From the NCBI GenBank assembly GCA_035378845.1, contig DAOSUP010000002.1, positions 90,950 to 154,949 of the forward strand: DNA of 64,000 bases. Direction: 5' to 3'. The DNA is from JAKOUL01 sp035378845. GTDB lineage: Bacteria > Dictyoglomota > Dictyoglomia > Dictyoglomales > Dictyoglomaceae. Positions 54,829-62,883 of this stretch are shown piece after piece. The notes under the pieces were generated by a model. The model ran no database searches. It saw only the letters and a list, made by a program, of their open reading frames with translations, and was not told where the DNA came from. The first letter of the stretch is position 1. Each line of letters opens with the position of its first letter. Made by a program: the position numbers and the translations under genes.

Positions 54829-54860
54829 AAAAGCCCTCCTTTAGGTAAGGAGGGCTTTTT
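54829..54860. terminator. Terminator of lipoprotein A gene
   Basis: AAAAAGCCCTCCTT (54829-54842) and AAGGAGGGCTTTTT (54847-54860) with loop AGGT. Strong GC core with A/T tails on both sides, so it works both ways. Confidence 0.9.
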
Positions 54861-54889
54861 AAAACTCTACAAAATGAGGTAGAAAAAAA

Positions 54890-55786
54890 CTATCCTGCCA
54901 GAAGATCTACCAGAAGAGGTACATTTAAATAAAAGTCTGTATATCCATCATCTGTATAAATATCACCATCAGCATCCCAACTACCACTAATATCTATAGA
55001 TGTATTATCATCTCCAATTTCAGAGGTTGCTTCAACCATAAGTTTATTATCAACCTCAGGATTTTCATCATCATAGTCAATATAAGTAACATAAACCTTA
55101 ATACTTCCTACCCATGCATACATACCAACTTGATCAAGATATACAAGATCCATATTATTAAAAACAAACTTAAGCTCTAATACGTTATTCTTATTAGAAT
55201 CACCTTGTGAAGGAACTGCTATACTAATAGACATCTTTGCATCTACAGGATATGCATGACTAATATCTTGCCTTATATCCTTATTAAATATCATATATCC
55301 ACTTTCTGTATATTCCATTCCAACGTCAGGATATGCATAAACTTTTTTATATTCTAATTTTTTGAGTGACGAAAAGTATCTAAAGTAATAATAATAGATA
55401 AGCTCTGGATCGTCTGGATCAGTCTCAGTTCCTGTATACCAACCATCATCATCAGGTCCACTCCAGATGATCCCAGACTCAACAGAAATTTTTTCTACCT
55501 TCTTCTTAGATGCTAAATTTCCATTTTTTAAAGTATTATTAAGGTTTTTATCAAAAGCAGGAGAGTCAGAAGAAGCAATATGATTAAGAACTTCCTCAAA
55601 GTAAATGTTAAAACTTTCTCCAAAATCTCCTCCTTCATACACCAAACCATACATAGAATCTAACTCTTCTTCAGATAAATCTTGATCTGGTTGAGCTTGC
55701 TGTGGTGGAGGTGGAGGCGGCTGAGAGCATCCTGAAACAAAAAACAAAAGAAGACATGCACTTAAAATAACAAGTATCTTCTTCAT
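54890..55786 (-). CDS. Lipoprotein A, tandem paralogue, function unknown
   Basis: A 298-residue predicted lipoprotein: signal MKKILVILSACLLLFFVSGC with Cys20 in a good lipobox (VSGC). A linker SQPPPPPPQQAQPDQD follows, with six prolines absent from the paralogue at 56026. The rest is acidic and beta-rich (SSLKKLEYKKVY, YMIFNKDIRQDISHAYPV) without a family I know. It has its own promoter (55832-55860) and terminator, so it is monocistronic. Product of a tandem duplication with the next gene. Confidence 0.8.
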   Translation of the reverse strand: MKKILVILSACLLLFFVSGCSQPPPPPPQQAQPDQDLSEEELDSMYGLVYEGGDFGESFNIYFEEVLNHIASSDSPAFDKNLNNTLKNGNLASKKKVEKISVESGIIWSGPDDDGWYTGTETDPDDPELIYYYYFRYFSSLKKLEYKKVYAYPDVGMEYTESGYMIFNKDIRQDISHAYPVDAKMSISIAVPSQGDSNKNNVLELKFVFNNMDLVYLDQVGMYAWVGSIKVYVTYIDYDDENPEVDNKLMVEATSEIGDDNTSIDISGSWDADGDIYTDDGYTDFYLNVPLLVDLLAG

Positions 55787-55831
55787 AAGAATTTCCCCCT
55801 ATCAATTAAATTTTTCACGTACCTTCAATGT

Positions 55832-55860
55832 ATTATATCATATAAAAATTTGTACTTCAA
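55832..55860 (-). promoter_or_regulatory. Promoter of lipoprotein A gene
   Basis: Leftward TTGAAG (55860-55855), a 17-base spacer and TATAAT (55837-55832). The same -35, spacer length and -10 are found before lipoprotein B. Confidence 0.65.
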
Positions 55861-55902
55861 TTTTTAGTAAATATACTTCATTTATTATAAGATTTATAAA
55901 TA

Positions 55903-55955
55903 ACTCCATATCTCCCAAGATAATTAGAGTTTAACCCATTTCCCAAAGAAAGTTT
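55903..55955 (-). pseudogene. Remnant of the iolB 5' end within the duplication
   Basis: This stretch aligns with 54681-54735, the first roughly 20 codons of iolB: both share ACTCCATATCTCC and CCAAAGAAAGTTTTT with scattered differences between. The copy here has lost the start codon, ribosome site and -10 box, apparently by a deletion between two TTTTT runs, but keeps the TTGACA box at 55962-55957. It shows that the lipoprotein duplication extended into iolB. Confidence 0.7.
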
Positions 55956-55962
55956 TTGTCAA

Positions 55963-55992
55963 AAAAGCCCTCCTTACATAAGGAGGGCTTTT
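55963..55992. terminator. Terminator of lipoprotein B gene
   Basis: AAAAGCCCTCCTT (55963-55975) and AAGGAGGGCTTTT (55980-55992) with loop ACAT; nearly identical to the terminator of lipoprotein A and duplicated with it. Confidence 0.9.
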
Positions 55993-56025
55993 AATACTCT
56001 ACAAAAGAAGCGGGAAATATTTCTC

Positions 56026-56862
56026 TTACAGAGATATATTTATATTTAAGCTTGAATATCCCTCAGTATAAATATTTCCATCAGCATCACACCTTCCACT
56101 AATATCCAGAGACTTACCATCGGTTCCAACTTTAGAGATTGCTTCAATCATAAGTTTATTGTCAACCTCAGACTTTGTATCATCATAATTAATATTAGTA
56201 ACATAAAGCTTAATACTTCCTACTAATACATACATACCACTTTGATTAAGAGATGCAAGCCCCATGTTCTCAAGCACAAGTTTGGTGCCTGTTACATTAT
56301 TTTTGTTAGAATTAGTTGAGGAAGGACTTGATACAAGAAGAGAAATTTGTCCACTTACAGGATATGCATGAGTAATATCTTGCCTTATATCCTTATTAAA
56401 TATTAAATATTTACTTTCTGTATAATTATAGTTACCATCTCCATAAATTCTTTCATACTCTAATTTTTTGAGTGATGAAAAGTATCTAATTCTAACTAAA
56501 TAAGTAATATCACCTATACTAATTTCAGTTTTTGTATACCAACCATTAGGATCAGGTCCACTCCAAGAAATATTAATACTACCTTTTTCTACATCCTCCT
56601 TAGATGCTAAATTTCTATCTTTTAAAACATCAGGTGGAATTTTGTCAAAGACAGAAGAGGTATCAGGATAAACAGAAGACAAAAGTTCATTAAAGTAAAT
56701 GTCAAGACTTGTCCCAACTTCTCCTCCAGAAAGCGCTAAGCTATACATAGAATCTAACTCTTTATCTTCTAAATCTTGATCTGGTTGAGCTTGCTGCTGA
56801 GAGCATCCTGAAACAAAAAATAGAAGAAGACACACGCTTAAAATAACAAGTACTTTTTTCAT
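56026..56862 (-). CDS. Lipoprotein B, tandem paralogue, function unknown
   Basis: About 278 residues. Signal MKKVLVILSVCLLLFFVSGC with lipid-attachment Cys20, then QQAQPDQDLEDKELDSMY as in paralogue A but without the proline run. Shared blocks include RYFSSLKKLEYER, FNKDIRQDITHAYPV and EVDNKLM. ATG 56862 has GGGGGAAA nine bases upstream, matching the start of paralogue A; an ATG at 56877 has no ribosome site. The two proteins differ most in the middle. No family recognised; a cell-surface role is implied only by lipidation. Confidence 0.8.
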   Translation of the reverse strand: MKKVLVILSVCLLLFFVSGCSQQQAQPDQDLEDKELDSMYSLALSGGEVGTSLDIYFNELLSSVYPDTSSVFDKIPPDVLKDRNLASKEDVEKGSINISWSGPDPNGWYTKTEISIGDITYLVRIRYFSSLKKLEYERIYGDGNYNYTESKYLIFNKDIRQDITHAYPVSGQISLLVSSPSSTNSNKNNVTGTKLVLENMGLASLNQSGMYVLVGSIKLYVTNINYDDTKSEVDNKLMIEAISKVGTDGKSLDISGRCDADGNIYTEGYSSLNINISL

Positions 56863-56910
56863 AGCAGTTTCCCCCATTAATCTTAAAATTTTTTTATGTA
56901 TGTTTTACAT

Positions 56911-56939
56911 ATTATATCATATAAGAATTCACACTTCAA
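56911..56939 (-). promoter_or_regulatory. Promoter of lipoprotein B gene
   Basis: Leftward TTGAAG (56939-56934), a 17-base spacer and TATAAT (56916-56911), with the same context ATATGATATAATA as before lipoprotein A. Confidence 0.65.
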
Positions 56940-57040
56940 ACTTTAAGCATAATCTTATATTCGTCATTTATTATAAGATTTTACAGATATACTTTAGATG
57001 AATTTTATAATTTTAAAAAAGAATTATTAATGCATAAAAA

Positions 57041-57066
57041 AGAGCCTGCCAAATTTGGCAGGCTCT
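57041..57066 (-). terminator. Terminator of the CBM9 gene
   Basis: AGAGCCTGCC-AAATTT-GGCAGGCTCT is a perfect 26-base palindrome; leftward it is followed by TTTTTTA, a proper U tract. Confidence 0.9.
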
Positions 57067-57096
57067 ACAGTTTCAATTAGTTTTTAATAGATTTAT

Positions 57097-57744
57097 CTAC
57101 TTTGCAAGTTTGAGATTTCCAAAGCTTGAAGGATCTTGCCAGTTAACATTTCCTTCCTCATTCCACGCAATAATTGCACCCCTACTCCCAAAAACATTTG
57201 CATCATTTACTTGAATATCAAAACCTACTATGTCCCCTTCCTTAAGCTTCTTACTCTTCATTTTTATCTGGGCTTCAATTATATATCCAAAATCAGTTTT
57301 CTTTGCAGCAGTTACAAAGAAATCTTTAGAAGCTCCAGAACCATAACTCTGATAATTAACAAAATTTACCCTATATTGAGCATCGTTAGAATCATAAGAG
57401 GTCTTCTTTGCATTATCCTCATCCACAAATATTTCAACAGAATCTTGCTCCCAATCATTAGAACTATCTTTGTTCAATAGAGTATCATAAACTTCTGCCC
57501 AGATATATATGCTGCTTTCATCCCACAATACTCTAAATTTTGCATAGGCATCTTTCCCTTTAGTACCCTGTACATAACTATCTGTTATGTATTCTTCGGT
57601 AGTTTTCCATACGTCATCCATCTCTGCATCAATCTTAGGAGTCCCATACTTTGCTACAGCAGTTTTAGTTCCTCCAAAAGTAAAAGACATAAAGACTACA
57701 GAAAGGAAAATCAAGGATAAGACAAATAATTTTGATCTTTTCAT
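57097..57744 (-). CDS. Secreted free-standing CBM9-type carbohydrate-binding protein
   Basis: A 215-residue exported protein: signal peptide about 1-28, then a single family-9 carbohydrate-binding domain (KIDAEMDDVWKTTEEYITD, FRVLWDESSIYIWAEVYD, DSVEIFVDEDNAK, GYIIEAQIKM, GFDIQVND). CBM9 modules bind reducing ends of cellulose or xylan and are normally fused to xylanases; here it is alone. A near-consensus promoter, a strong GGAGG site and a strong terminator suggest a highly expressed, monocistronic gene. Confidence 0.85.
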   Translation of the reverse strand: MKRSKLFVLSLIFLSVVFMSFTFGGTKTAVAKYGTPKIDAEMDDVWKTTEEYITDSYVQGTKGKDAYAKFRVLWDESSIYIWAEVYDTLLNKDSSNDWEQDSVEIFVDEDNAKKTSYDSNDAQYRVNFVNYQSYGSGASKDFFVTAAKKTDFGYIIEAQIKMKSKKLKEGDIVGFDIQVNDANVFGSRGAIIAWNEEGNVNWQDPSSFGNLKLAK

Positions 57745-57775
57745 ACTTACCTCCCCCTAAAAATTTTATGAAAGA

Positions 57776-57805
57776 ATTATAACCTATACCTTTAGAAATT
57801 GTCAA
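57776..57805 (-). promoter_or_regulatory. Consensus-like promoter of the CBM9 gene
   Basis: Leftward TTGACA (57805-57800), an 18-base spacer and TATAAT (57781-57776); both hexamers are perfect. Confidence 0.75.
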
Positions 57806-57813
57806 TTGTTTAT

Positions 57814-59676
57814 TTAGCTTACTTCTATCTCTTCCTCCATAAACTGGCTCATGTATAGATTATAGTAAAATCCTTTCCCTTTAATAAGCTCCTTATGAGT
57901 ACCACTTTCTATAATCTCCCCATTATTAATAACAAGTATAAGATTGGCATTTCTCACAGTGCTTAATCTGTGTGCAATAACAAAGCTTGTTCTTTCCCTC
58001 ATTAAATTCAGCATCGCTCCCTGAATATATTGCTCTGTTCTGGTATCTACATTACTCGTTGCCTCATCCAAAATAAGAATTTTGGGGTCAGCTAAAATAG
58101 CTCTTGCAATTGCAATAAGTTGTCTTTGTCCTTGGCTCAAATCTCCACCATCTTCGGAAAGGAGAGTATTATAACCTTGAGGTAAAGAGCGTATAAAAGG
58201 CTCAGCATGAGCAAGCTTTGCTGCTCTTTCTATCTCTTCATCAGTGGCATCAAGCCTCCCATATCTTATATTTTCTCTAACAGTAGCATTAAAAAGATAA
58301 GTATCCTGAAGCACTATTCCTAAATTTGATCTTAAGCTTTTCTTTTTTATATTTCTTATATCTATGCCATCTACAAGAATCTCTCCTGTATCCACATCAT
58401 AAAATCTTGCAATAAGACTTGCAATAGTAGTTTTACCTGCTCCTGTAGGTCCCACAAGGGCAACAACCTGCCCTGGATATATATGGAAGTTAATATCTTT
58501 TAATACTGGAACATCTTTTACATAATAAAACCAGACATTTTTAAACTCTACTTCTCCTTTTACATTATTAAGCTCTATGGCATTTACATCATCTTTTTTC
58601 TCTTCTTCCTCATCTAAGATCTCAAAAACTCTCTCTGCACTGGCAATAGCAGATTGGATCATATTGTATTGATTAGCAAGTTCATTAATTGGCCTTGTAA
58701 ATTGACGTGAATAATTTATAAAAACTGTAATAGCCCCAATAGATATGAGATTTCTATAAGCAAAAAATCCTCCAAATCCTGCAATTATTGCAAAACTAAT
58801 ATTATTAAGAAGGTTCATAAGAGGTCCTATAACTCCTGAAAAAATTTGTGCCCTTATACCAATCTCAGCCATGTGATGATTAACTCTTTCAAATTTATCT
58901 GTCTCTTTTTCTTCTCTACCAAAAATTTTAATTACTTTAATCCCTGATATATCCTCTTCTATTATTCCGTTTAAATTACCAAGAAGGGTCTGATTTTGAT
59001 AAAAATAATCTCTTGTTCTTTTTGATATTAACCTCGTAGTAAAAATTGTTAAAGGAATAGTAATTAAACTTATAAGCGTCATAAAAACATTTATTCTAAG
59101 CATCATAATTATGATACCTACTAAGGTTATAACCCCTGAGAATAGCTGTATTACACTATTCCCAAGGACCATACCAATATTATCTATATCGTTAACAATT
59201 CTACTCATCACATCACCATGGGAACGAGTATCAAAAAACTTAAGAGGCAAAAGATGAAGCTTATCAAAGACGTCATTCCTTAAAGAATAAACTAATTTTT
59301 GAATGGTTATTAGCATTACATAGCTTTGAACCCATGTAAAGACCACTCCAAGAACATATACAGAGCCAAGAAGTAAAAGAAAGTTTAAAAAACCATCAAA
59401 CTTTTTTGGAACAATATAATTATCTATCCCTTTCCCTATAAGGTATGGACCTATAATTCCTAAAATAGAAGATAACATTACAAGAAAAAAGGCAAATATT
59501 ATTCTCCATTTATATCTACCTAAATATCTTAATAACTTTTTCAAAGTTCCCCATGGATCTTTAATCTCTACTTTTTCAAATTGAAAACGTGGACCATGAC
59601 CTCCTCCTGGTCCTCTAAAAGGTTTCGTAGGCACAGAACTTGGCATTTTTGTTTGTTTTTCTTCTCCCTTAGGCAT
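57814..59676 (-). CDS. ABC exporter half-transporter with intact catalytic site (pair 2, subunit B)
   Basis: About 620 residues with an N-terminal polar extension of some 45 residues, six membrane helices and an ATPase domain. Walker A GPTGAGKTT, Walker B LILDEATSNVD with the catalytic Glu, H-loop VIAHRLS, and a non-standard signature LSQGQRQL. ATG 59676 is preferred because AGAGGTG lies at good distance; an earlier ATG at 59694 lies further into the partner gene. Start overlaps the partner stop by eight bases. Substrate unknown; MarR control suggests drug or toxic-compound export. Confidence 0.9.
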   Translation of the reverse strand: MPKGEEKQTKMPSSVPTKPFRGPGGGHGPRFQFEKVEIKDPWGTLKKLLRYLGRYKWRIIFAFFLVMLSSILGIIGPYLIGKGIDNYIVPKKFDGFLNFLLLLGSVYVLGVVFTWVQSYVMLITIQKLVYSLRNDVFDKLHLLPLKFFDTRSHGDVMSRIVNDIDNIGMVLGNSVIQLFSGVITLVGIIIMMLRINVFMTLISLITIPLTIFTTRLISKRTRDYFYQNQTLLGNLNGIIEEDISGIKVIKIFGREEKETDKFERVNHHMAEIGIRAQIFSGVIGPLMNLLNNISFAIIAGFGGFFAYRNLISIGAITVFINYSRQFTRPINELANQYNMIQSAIASAERVFEILDEEEEKKDDVNAIELNNVKGEVEFKNVWFYYVKDVPVLKDINFHIYPGQVVALVGPTGAGKTTIASLIARFYDVDTGEILVDGIDIRNIKKKSLRSNLGIVLQDTYLFNATVRENIRYGRLDATDEEIERAAKLAHAEPFIRSLPQGYNTLLSEDGGDLSQGQRQLIAIARAILADPKILILDEATSNVDTRTEQYIQGAMLNLMRERTSFVIAHRLSTVRNANLILVINNGEIIESGTHKELIKGKGFYYNLYMSQFMEEEIEVS

Positions 59677-61402
59677 CTTGTAGCACCTCTTCATCTATTT
59701 GGGATTTATAGATCTCTTGATAAACAGGATTACTATCCAATAACTCTTTATGGGTACCTAAGCCCACAATCTCACCTTTCTCTAGTAGTATTATTTTATC
59801 TGCATTCATCACAGTACTTACTCTTTGAGCAATAGCAAAAGTAGTACAATTTTTCATCATTTCTTTTAATCCTTTAAGAATTTTTTGTTCTGTAACAAAA
59901 TCCACTGCAGAAGTAGCATCATCAAGAATAAGGATCAAAGGCTTTCTTATAATAGCTCTTGCTATAGCAATCCTCTGTTTCTGCCCTCCAGAAAGGTTTA
60001 CTCCCCTCTGTCCTATTACGGTCTCATAACCATCAGGAAGCTTTGTTATAAAGTCATGAGCTTGAGCTATCTTACATGCCTGGATAATCTCTTCTTCAGT
60101 AGCATCTTCTCTTCCCCAACATATATTTTCTCTAATAGTCCCAGAGAAAAGAATGGTATCCTGAGGAACCATAGAAATTATAGATCTCAAAACCTTAAGA
60201 TCCATATCCCTCACATCTTTACCATTTATTAAAATTCTCCCTGAAGTTACATCATAAAGACGAGGTATAAGATTTACTAAGGTTGATTTACCAGAACCTG
60301 TGGTACCAAGAATACCTACTACTTCTCCAGCATTCACAGAGAAATTTATATTCTTTAAAACAGGTTCATCATTTTCATTGTAGCCAAAATATACATTTTC
60401 AAAGGTTACTTCTCCTCTTTCTATGACTTCAATACTGGCATGTTCTTTATTAACAATATCTATCTTTTCTTCTAATACTACATTTACCCTTTCTGCAGAG
60501 GCTGAAGCACGGGATATAAACATCAAAATATTTCCTATAGTGGTAAGAGAAAAAAGTATTTGAGTCATATAGTTTATATAAGCCATTATCTCTCCAACCT
60601 GCATTTCTCCTGCTTGTGCTAACAATCCTCCATACCATAAAACTGCAAGAATACTAAAATTTGTGACTAACATAAATATTGGCATAGCAAAAATCATTAA
60701 CATGGAAGCTTTTATAACAGCATTCATCAAAGCAGAATTTGTATTCCTAAATCTATCTTTTTCATAATCCTCTCTTATAAATGCTCTTACTAATCTAATT
60801 CCAGAAAGATTTTCTCTTATCACATTATTTAGTGCATCTATCCTTCTTTGAACTTCAGAAAAAAGAGGATAACTCTTTCTCATAATAAAAATAAACACAA
60901 ATATTATTAAAGGTATAGAGATAAGGAAAATAACAGAGAGCTTTCTATTTATTGATACAGCCATTATAATCCCACCTATAAAAAGAAGCGGAGCTCTAAC
61001 CACAATTCTTAAGGACATCATTACAAGAGTCTGAAGTTGAGTAACATCATTAGTAAGTCTTGTTATCAAAGATGATGTATGAAACTTATCAATATTACGA
61101 AAAGAGAAGGCTTGAATCTTCTTAAAAAGAGCAGATCTTAAATCTCTACCAAAATTTTGGCTTGCATAACTTGCAAAAATTGTACAGCCTACTCCTCCTA
61201 TCATGCCGATAATAGCAATTCCTACCATTAAGAGACCTGTCCTTAATATAAGAGGAAAATTACTTTTAAGAACACCTTCGTCTATAATCTTGGCAAGGAG
61301 AGTAGGTTGAAAAAGATCGCACACAACTTCAACAATCATAAAAAGAGGAGCTAAAATAATAAAAAGAGTATAAGGTTTTAAATAAGGTAGCAACTTCTTC
61401 AT
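59669..61402 (-). CDS. ABC exporter half-transporter with degenerate site (pair 2, subunit A)
   Basis: A 577-residue exporter subunit: six helices, then Walker A GTTGSGKST, signature LSGGQKQR, Walker B LILDDATSAVD (Asp for Glu) and AIAQRVS (Gln for the switch His). The same substitutions occur in the first subunit of pair 1 at 15607. It is preceded by a marR-type gene 13 bases upstream and followed by its intact partner, the standard order for heterodimeric exporters. Confidence 0.9.
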   Translation of the reverse strand: MKKLLPYLKPYTLFIILAPLFMIVEVVCDLFQPTLLAKIIDEGVLKSNFPLILRTGLLMVGIAIIGMIGGVGCTIFASYASQNFGRDLRSALFKKIQAFSFRNIDKFHTSSLITRLTNDVTQLQTLVMMSLRIVVRAPLLFIGGIIMAVSINRKLSVIFLISIPLIIFVFIFIMRKSYPLFSEVQRRIDALNNVIRENLSGIRLVRAFIREDYEKDRFRNTNSALMNAVIKASMLMIFAMPIFMLVTNFSILAVLWYGGLLAQAGEMQVGEIMAYINYMTQILFSLTTIGNILMFISRASASAERVNVVLEEKIDIVNKEHASIEVIERGEVTFENVYFGYNENDEPVLKNINFSVNAGEVVGILGTTGSGKSTLVNLIPRLYDVTSGRILINGKDVRDMDLKVLRSIISMVPQDTILFSGTIRENICWGREDATEEEIIQACKIAQAHDFITKLPDGYETVIGQRGVNLSGGQKQRIAIARAIIRKPLILILDDATSAVDFVTEQKILKGLKEMMKNCTTFAIAQRVSTVMNADKIILLEKGEIVGLGTHKELLDSNPVYQEIYKSQIDEEVLQDA

Positions 61403-61415
61403 AATAACTTCTCCT

Positions 61416-61850
61416 TTACCTTTCCTCGTTTACTTTTTTTAAATTATCTTGAATTCTTTTTAAATATCCTTCTAAAATTATTTTTTCTTCTTCAGAAAAA
61501 CCAGAAAATATCTCTTCTTCCAATTGACCAAAAGTCTTTTTTAGCTTGCATATAAATTTCCTTCCATCTTCTGTGAGGTATATCTTTGAAAAACGCTTAT
61601 CCTTCTCGTCTCTCTTGCTAAAAACTAATCCTCTTTTTTCCATTCTTCTGAGTATTAGAGTTACAGTAGATGGCTTAAGCTTTAATCTCTCAGATATCTC
61701 TTTTTGAATTAAGCCATCTTTTTCCCCTAAGAGAAGTAAAACTGGAGCTTGACCTCGGTGGAGTTTTAAATCCCCAAGAAGTTTTTCTTTCCTTCTAAAA
61801 TGTTCCTTTATAACATCCTTAAACAAAAGATATAAAGTATTCTTTTCCAT
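61416..61850 (-). CDS. MarR-family transcriptional regulator
   Basis: A 144-residue winged-helix repressor: helices around LHRGQAPVLLLLGEKDGL, recognition helix LKLKPSTVTLILRRMEKRGL and wing KRDEKDKRFSKIYLT. It heads the exporter pair 2 operon and probably represses it. A 20-base palindrome ends directly before its start codon and overlaps the -10 box. The ATG at 61850 has no Shine-Dalgarno and is only about ten bases from the predicted transcript start, so the mRNA is nearly leaderless. Confidence 0.9.
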   Translation of the reverse strand: MEKNTLYLLFKDVIKEHFRRKEKLLGDLKLHRGQAPVLLLLGEKDGLIQKEISERLKLKPSTVTLILRRMEKRGLVFSKRDEKDKRFSKIYLTEDGRKFICKLKKTFGQLEEEIFSGFSEEEKIILEGYLKRIQDNLKKVNEER

Positions 61851-61870
61851 ATATTTAGATAGCTAAATAT
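61851..61870. promoter_or_regulatory. Probable MarR operator
   Basis: ATATTTAG-ATAG-CTAAATAT: eight-base arms are perfectly complementary around four central bases. It covers the region from the -10 box to the start codon of the marR-type gene, fitting autorepression. Confidence 0.65.
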
Positions 61871-61895
61871 TACTCTTTAAACAGAAATTTTTCAA
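61867..61895 (-). promoter_or_regulatory. Promoter of the marR-exporter operon
   Basis: Leftward TTGAAA (61895-61890), a 17-base spacer and TAATAT (61872-61867). The -10 box overlaps the operator palindrome. Confidence 0.55.
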
Positions 61896-61902
61896 CCACT
61901 TT

Positions 61903-62874
61903 TTAGTATTCCACTCCTACCAATTTCTTAGACATTGCAGATTTATACCATGCTTCTACTACTTTCATATCCATTAAAGCATCATACCCATCAGTTGCTG
62001 GTTTCCTTTTACCTATAATTGCCTCTTCCATATCTAAAATCTCACCTACATACTGATTAGGTCCATGAAAATTATATAGAGTAAAGTTATTTTCTTTTCT
62101 TAATATAACTTTACCGTCATACTCTTGATAGAGAGTATCAAGGACATATAATATTCCTTCTCTTCCTCTTATCTCAAAGGAGACTGAAAGAGAAGTATCA
62201 TAACTAACATCTATAAGTAGGAGAGTCCCATCATCAAATCTTGCTACTGCACCAGCATTTTGATCTACATCATATTCATAGTTCTCATTTATCGCAGAGA
62301 GTTCAACAATTCTATTTTTAGATCTAAAAAAGTGAATGGTATTAATAACATGCACTCCAATATCCATAATAGCCCCGCCACCTGCAAGATCCAAGTTATA
62401 CCTCCAAGCACCCCTTTCTGTATTAACAAAAGAATAAGTTGCTTTTATAACGCCAATTCTCCCTAAAATATTTGCCTCAAGAAGTTTTTTAGCTCCCACA
62501 TTGAATGGATTAAATCTCCCCATATAAGCAACTCCCAAAACTACATGATTCTTTTCACACTCTTCAATCATCTCCTCTGTTTCCCTTACATTCATGGCTA
62601 TAGGCTTCTCACAAAATATATGAATTCCCTTCCTTGCACAAATAATTGATTGTTCCTTATGAAATTTATTAGGAGTAGCAATATATACCACATCTACATC
62701 TTTTAAATCTTCCACTCGTGTATATATCTTTGCACCATATTCTTCTGAAATATCTCTGACATTTTCAGGATGTGTGGTTACTAAAGCAGTAAGCTGAGCA
62801 CCAGGTACATCATCTAATGCAGGCAAAAACCTATTTCTCACTATTTTACCAATCCCAATTATCCCCCACCTCAT
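61903..62874 (-). CDS. Gfo/Idh/MocA-family oxidoreductase
   Basis: A 323-residue NAD(P)-dependent dehydrogenase. The Rossmann loop is GIIGIGKIVRNRFLPAL (4-20), the coenzyme/active-site motif CEKPIAMN at 88-95 has Lys90, and the GGGAIMDIGVHVINTIHF segment carries the catalytic Asp/His pair. The substrate is probably a sugar, inositol or sugar-acid; it cannot be set. ATG 62874 follows AAGGAGG, and the gene lies nine bases after the GTPase gene, perhaps co-transcribed by chance. Confidence 0.9.
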   Translation of the reverse strand: MRWGIIGIGKIVRNRFLPALDDVPGAQLTALVTTHPENVRDISEEYGAKIYTRVEDLKDVDVVYIATPNKFHKEQSIICARKGIHIFCEKPIAMNVRETEEMIEECEKNHVVLGVAYMGRFNPFNVGAKKLLEANILGRIGVIKATYSFVNTERGAWRYNLDLAGGGAIMDIGVHVINTIHFFRSKNRIVELSAINENYEYDVDQNAGAVARFDDGTLLLIDVSYDTSLSVSFEIRGREGILYVLDTLYQEYDGKVILRKENNFTLYNFHGPNQYVGEILDMEEAIIGKRKPATDGYDALMDMKVVEAWYKSAMSKKLVGVEY

Positions 62875-62883
62875 AAAACCTCC

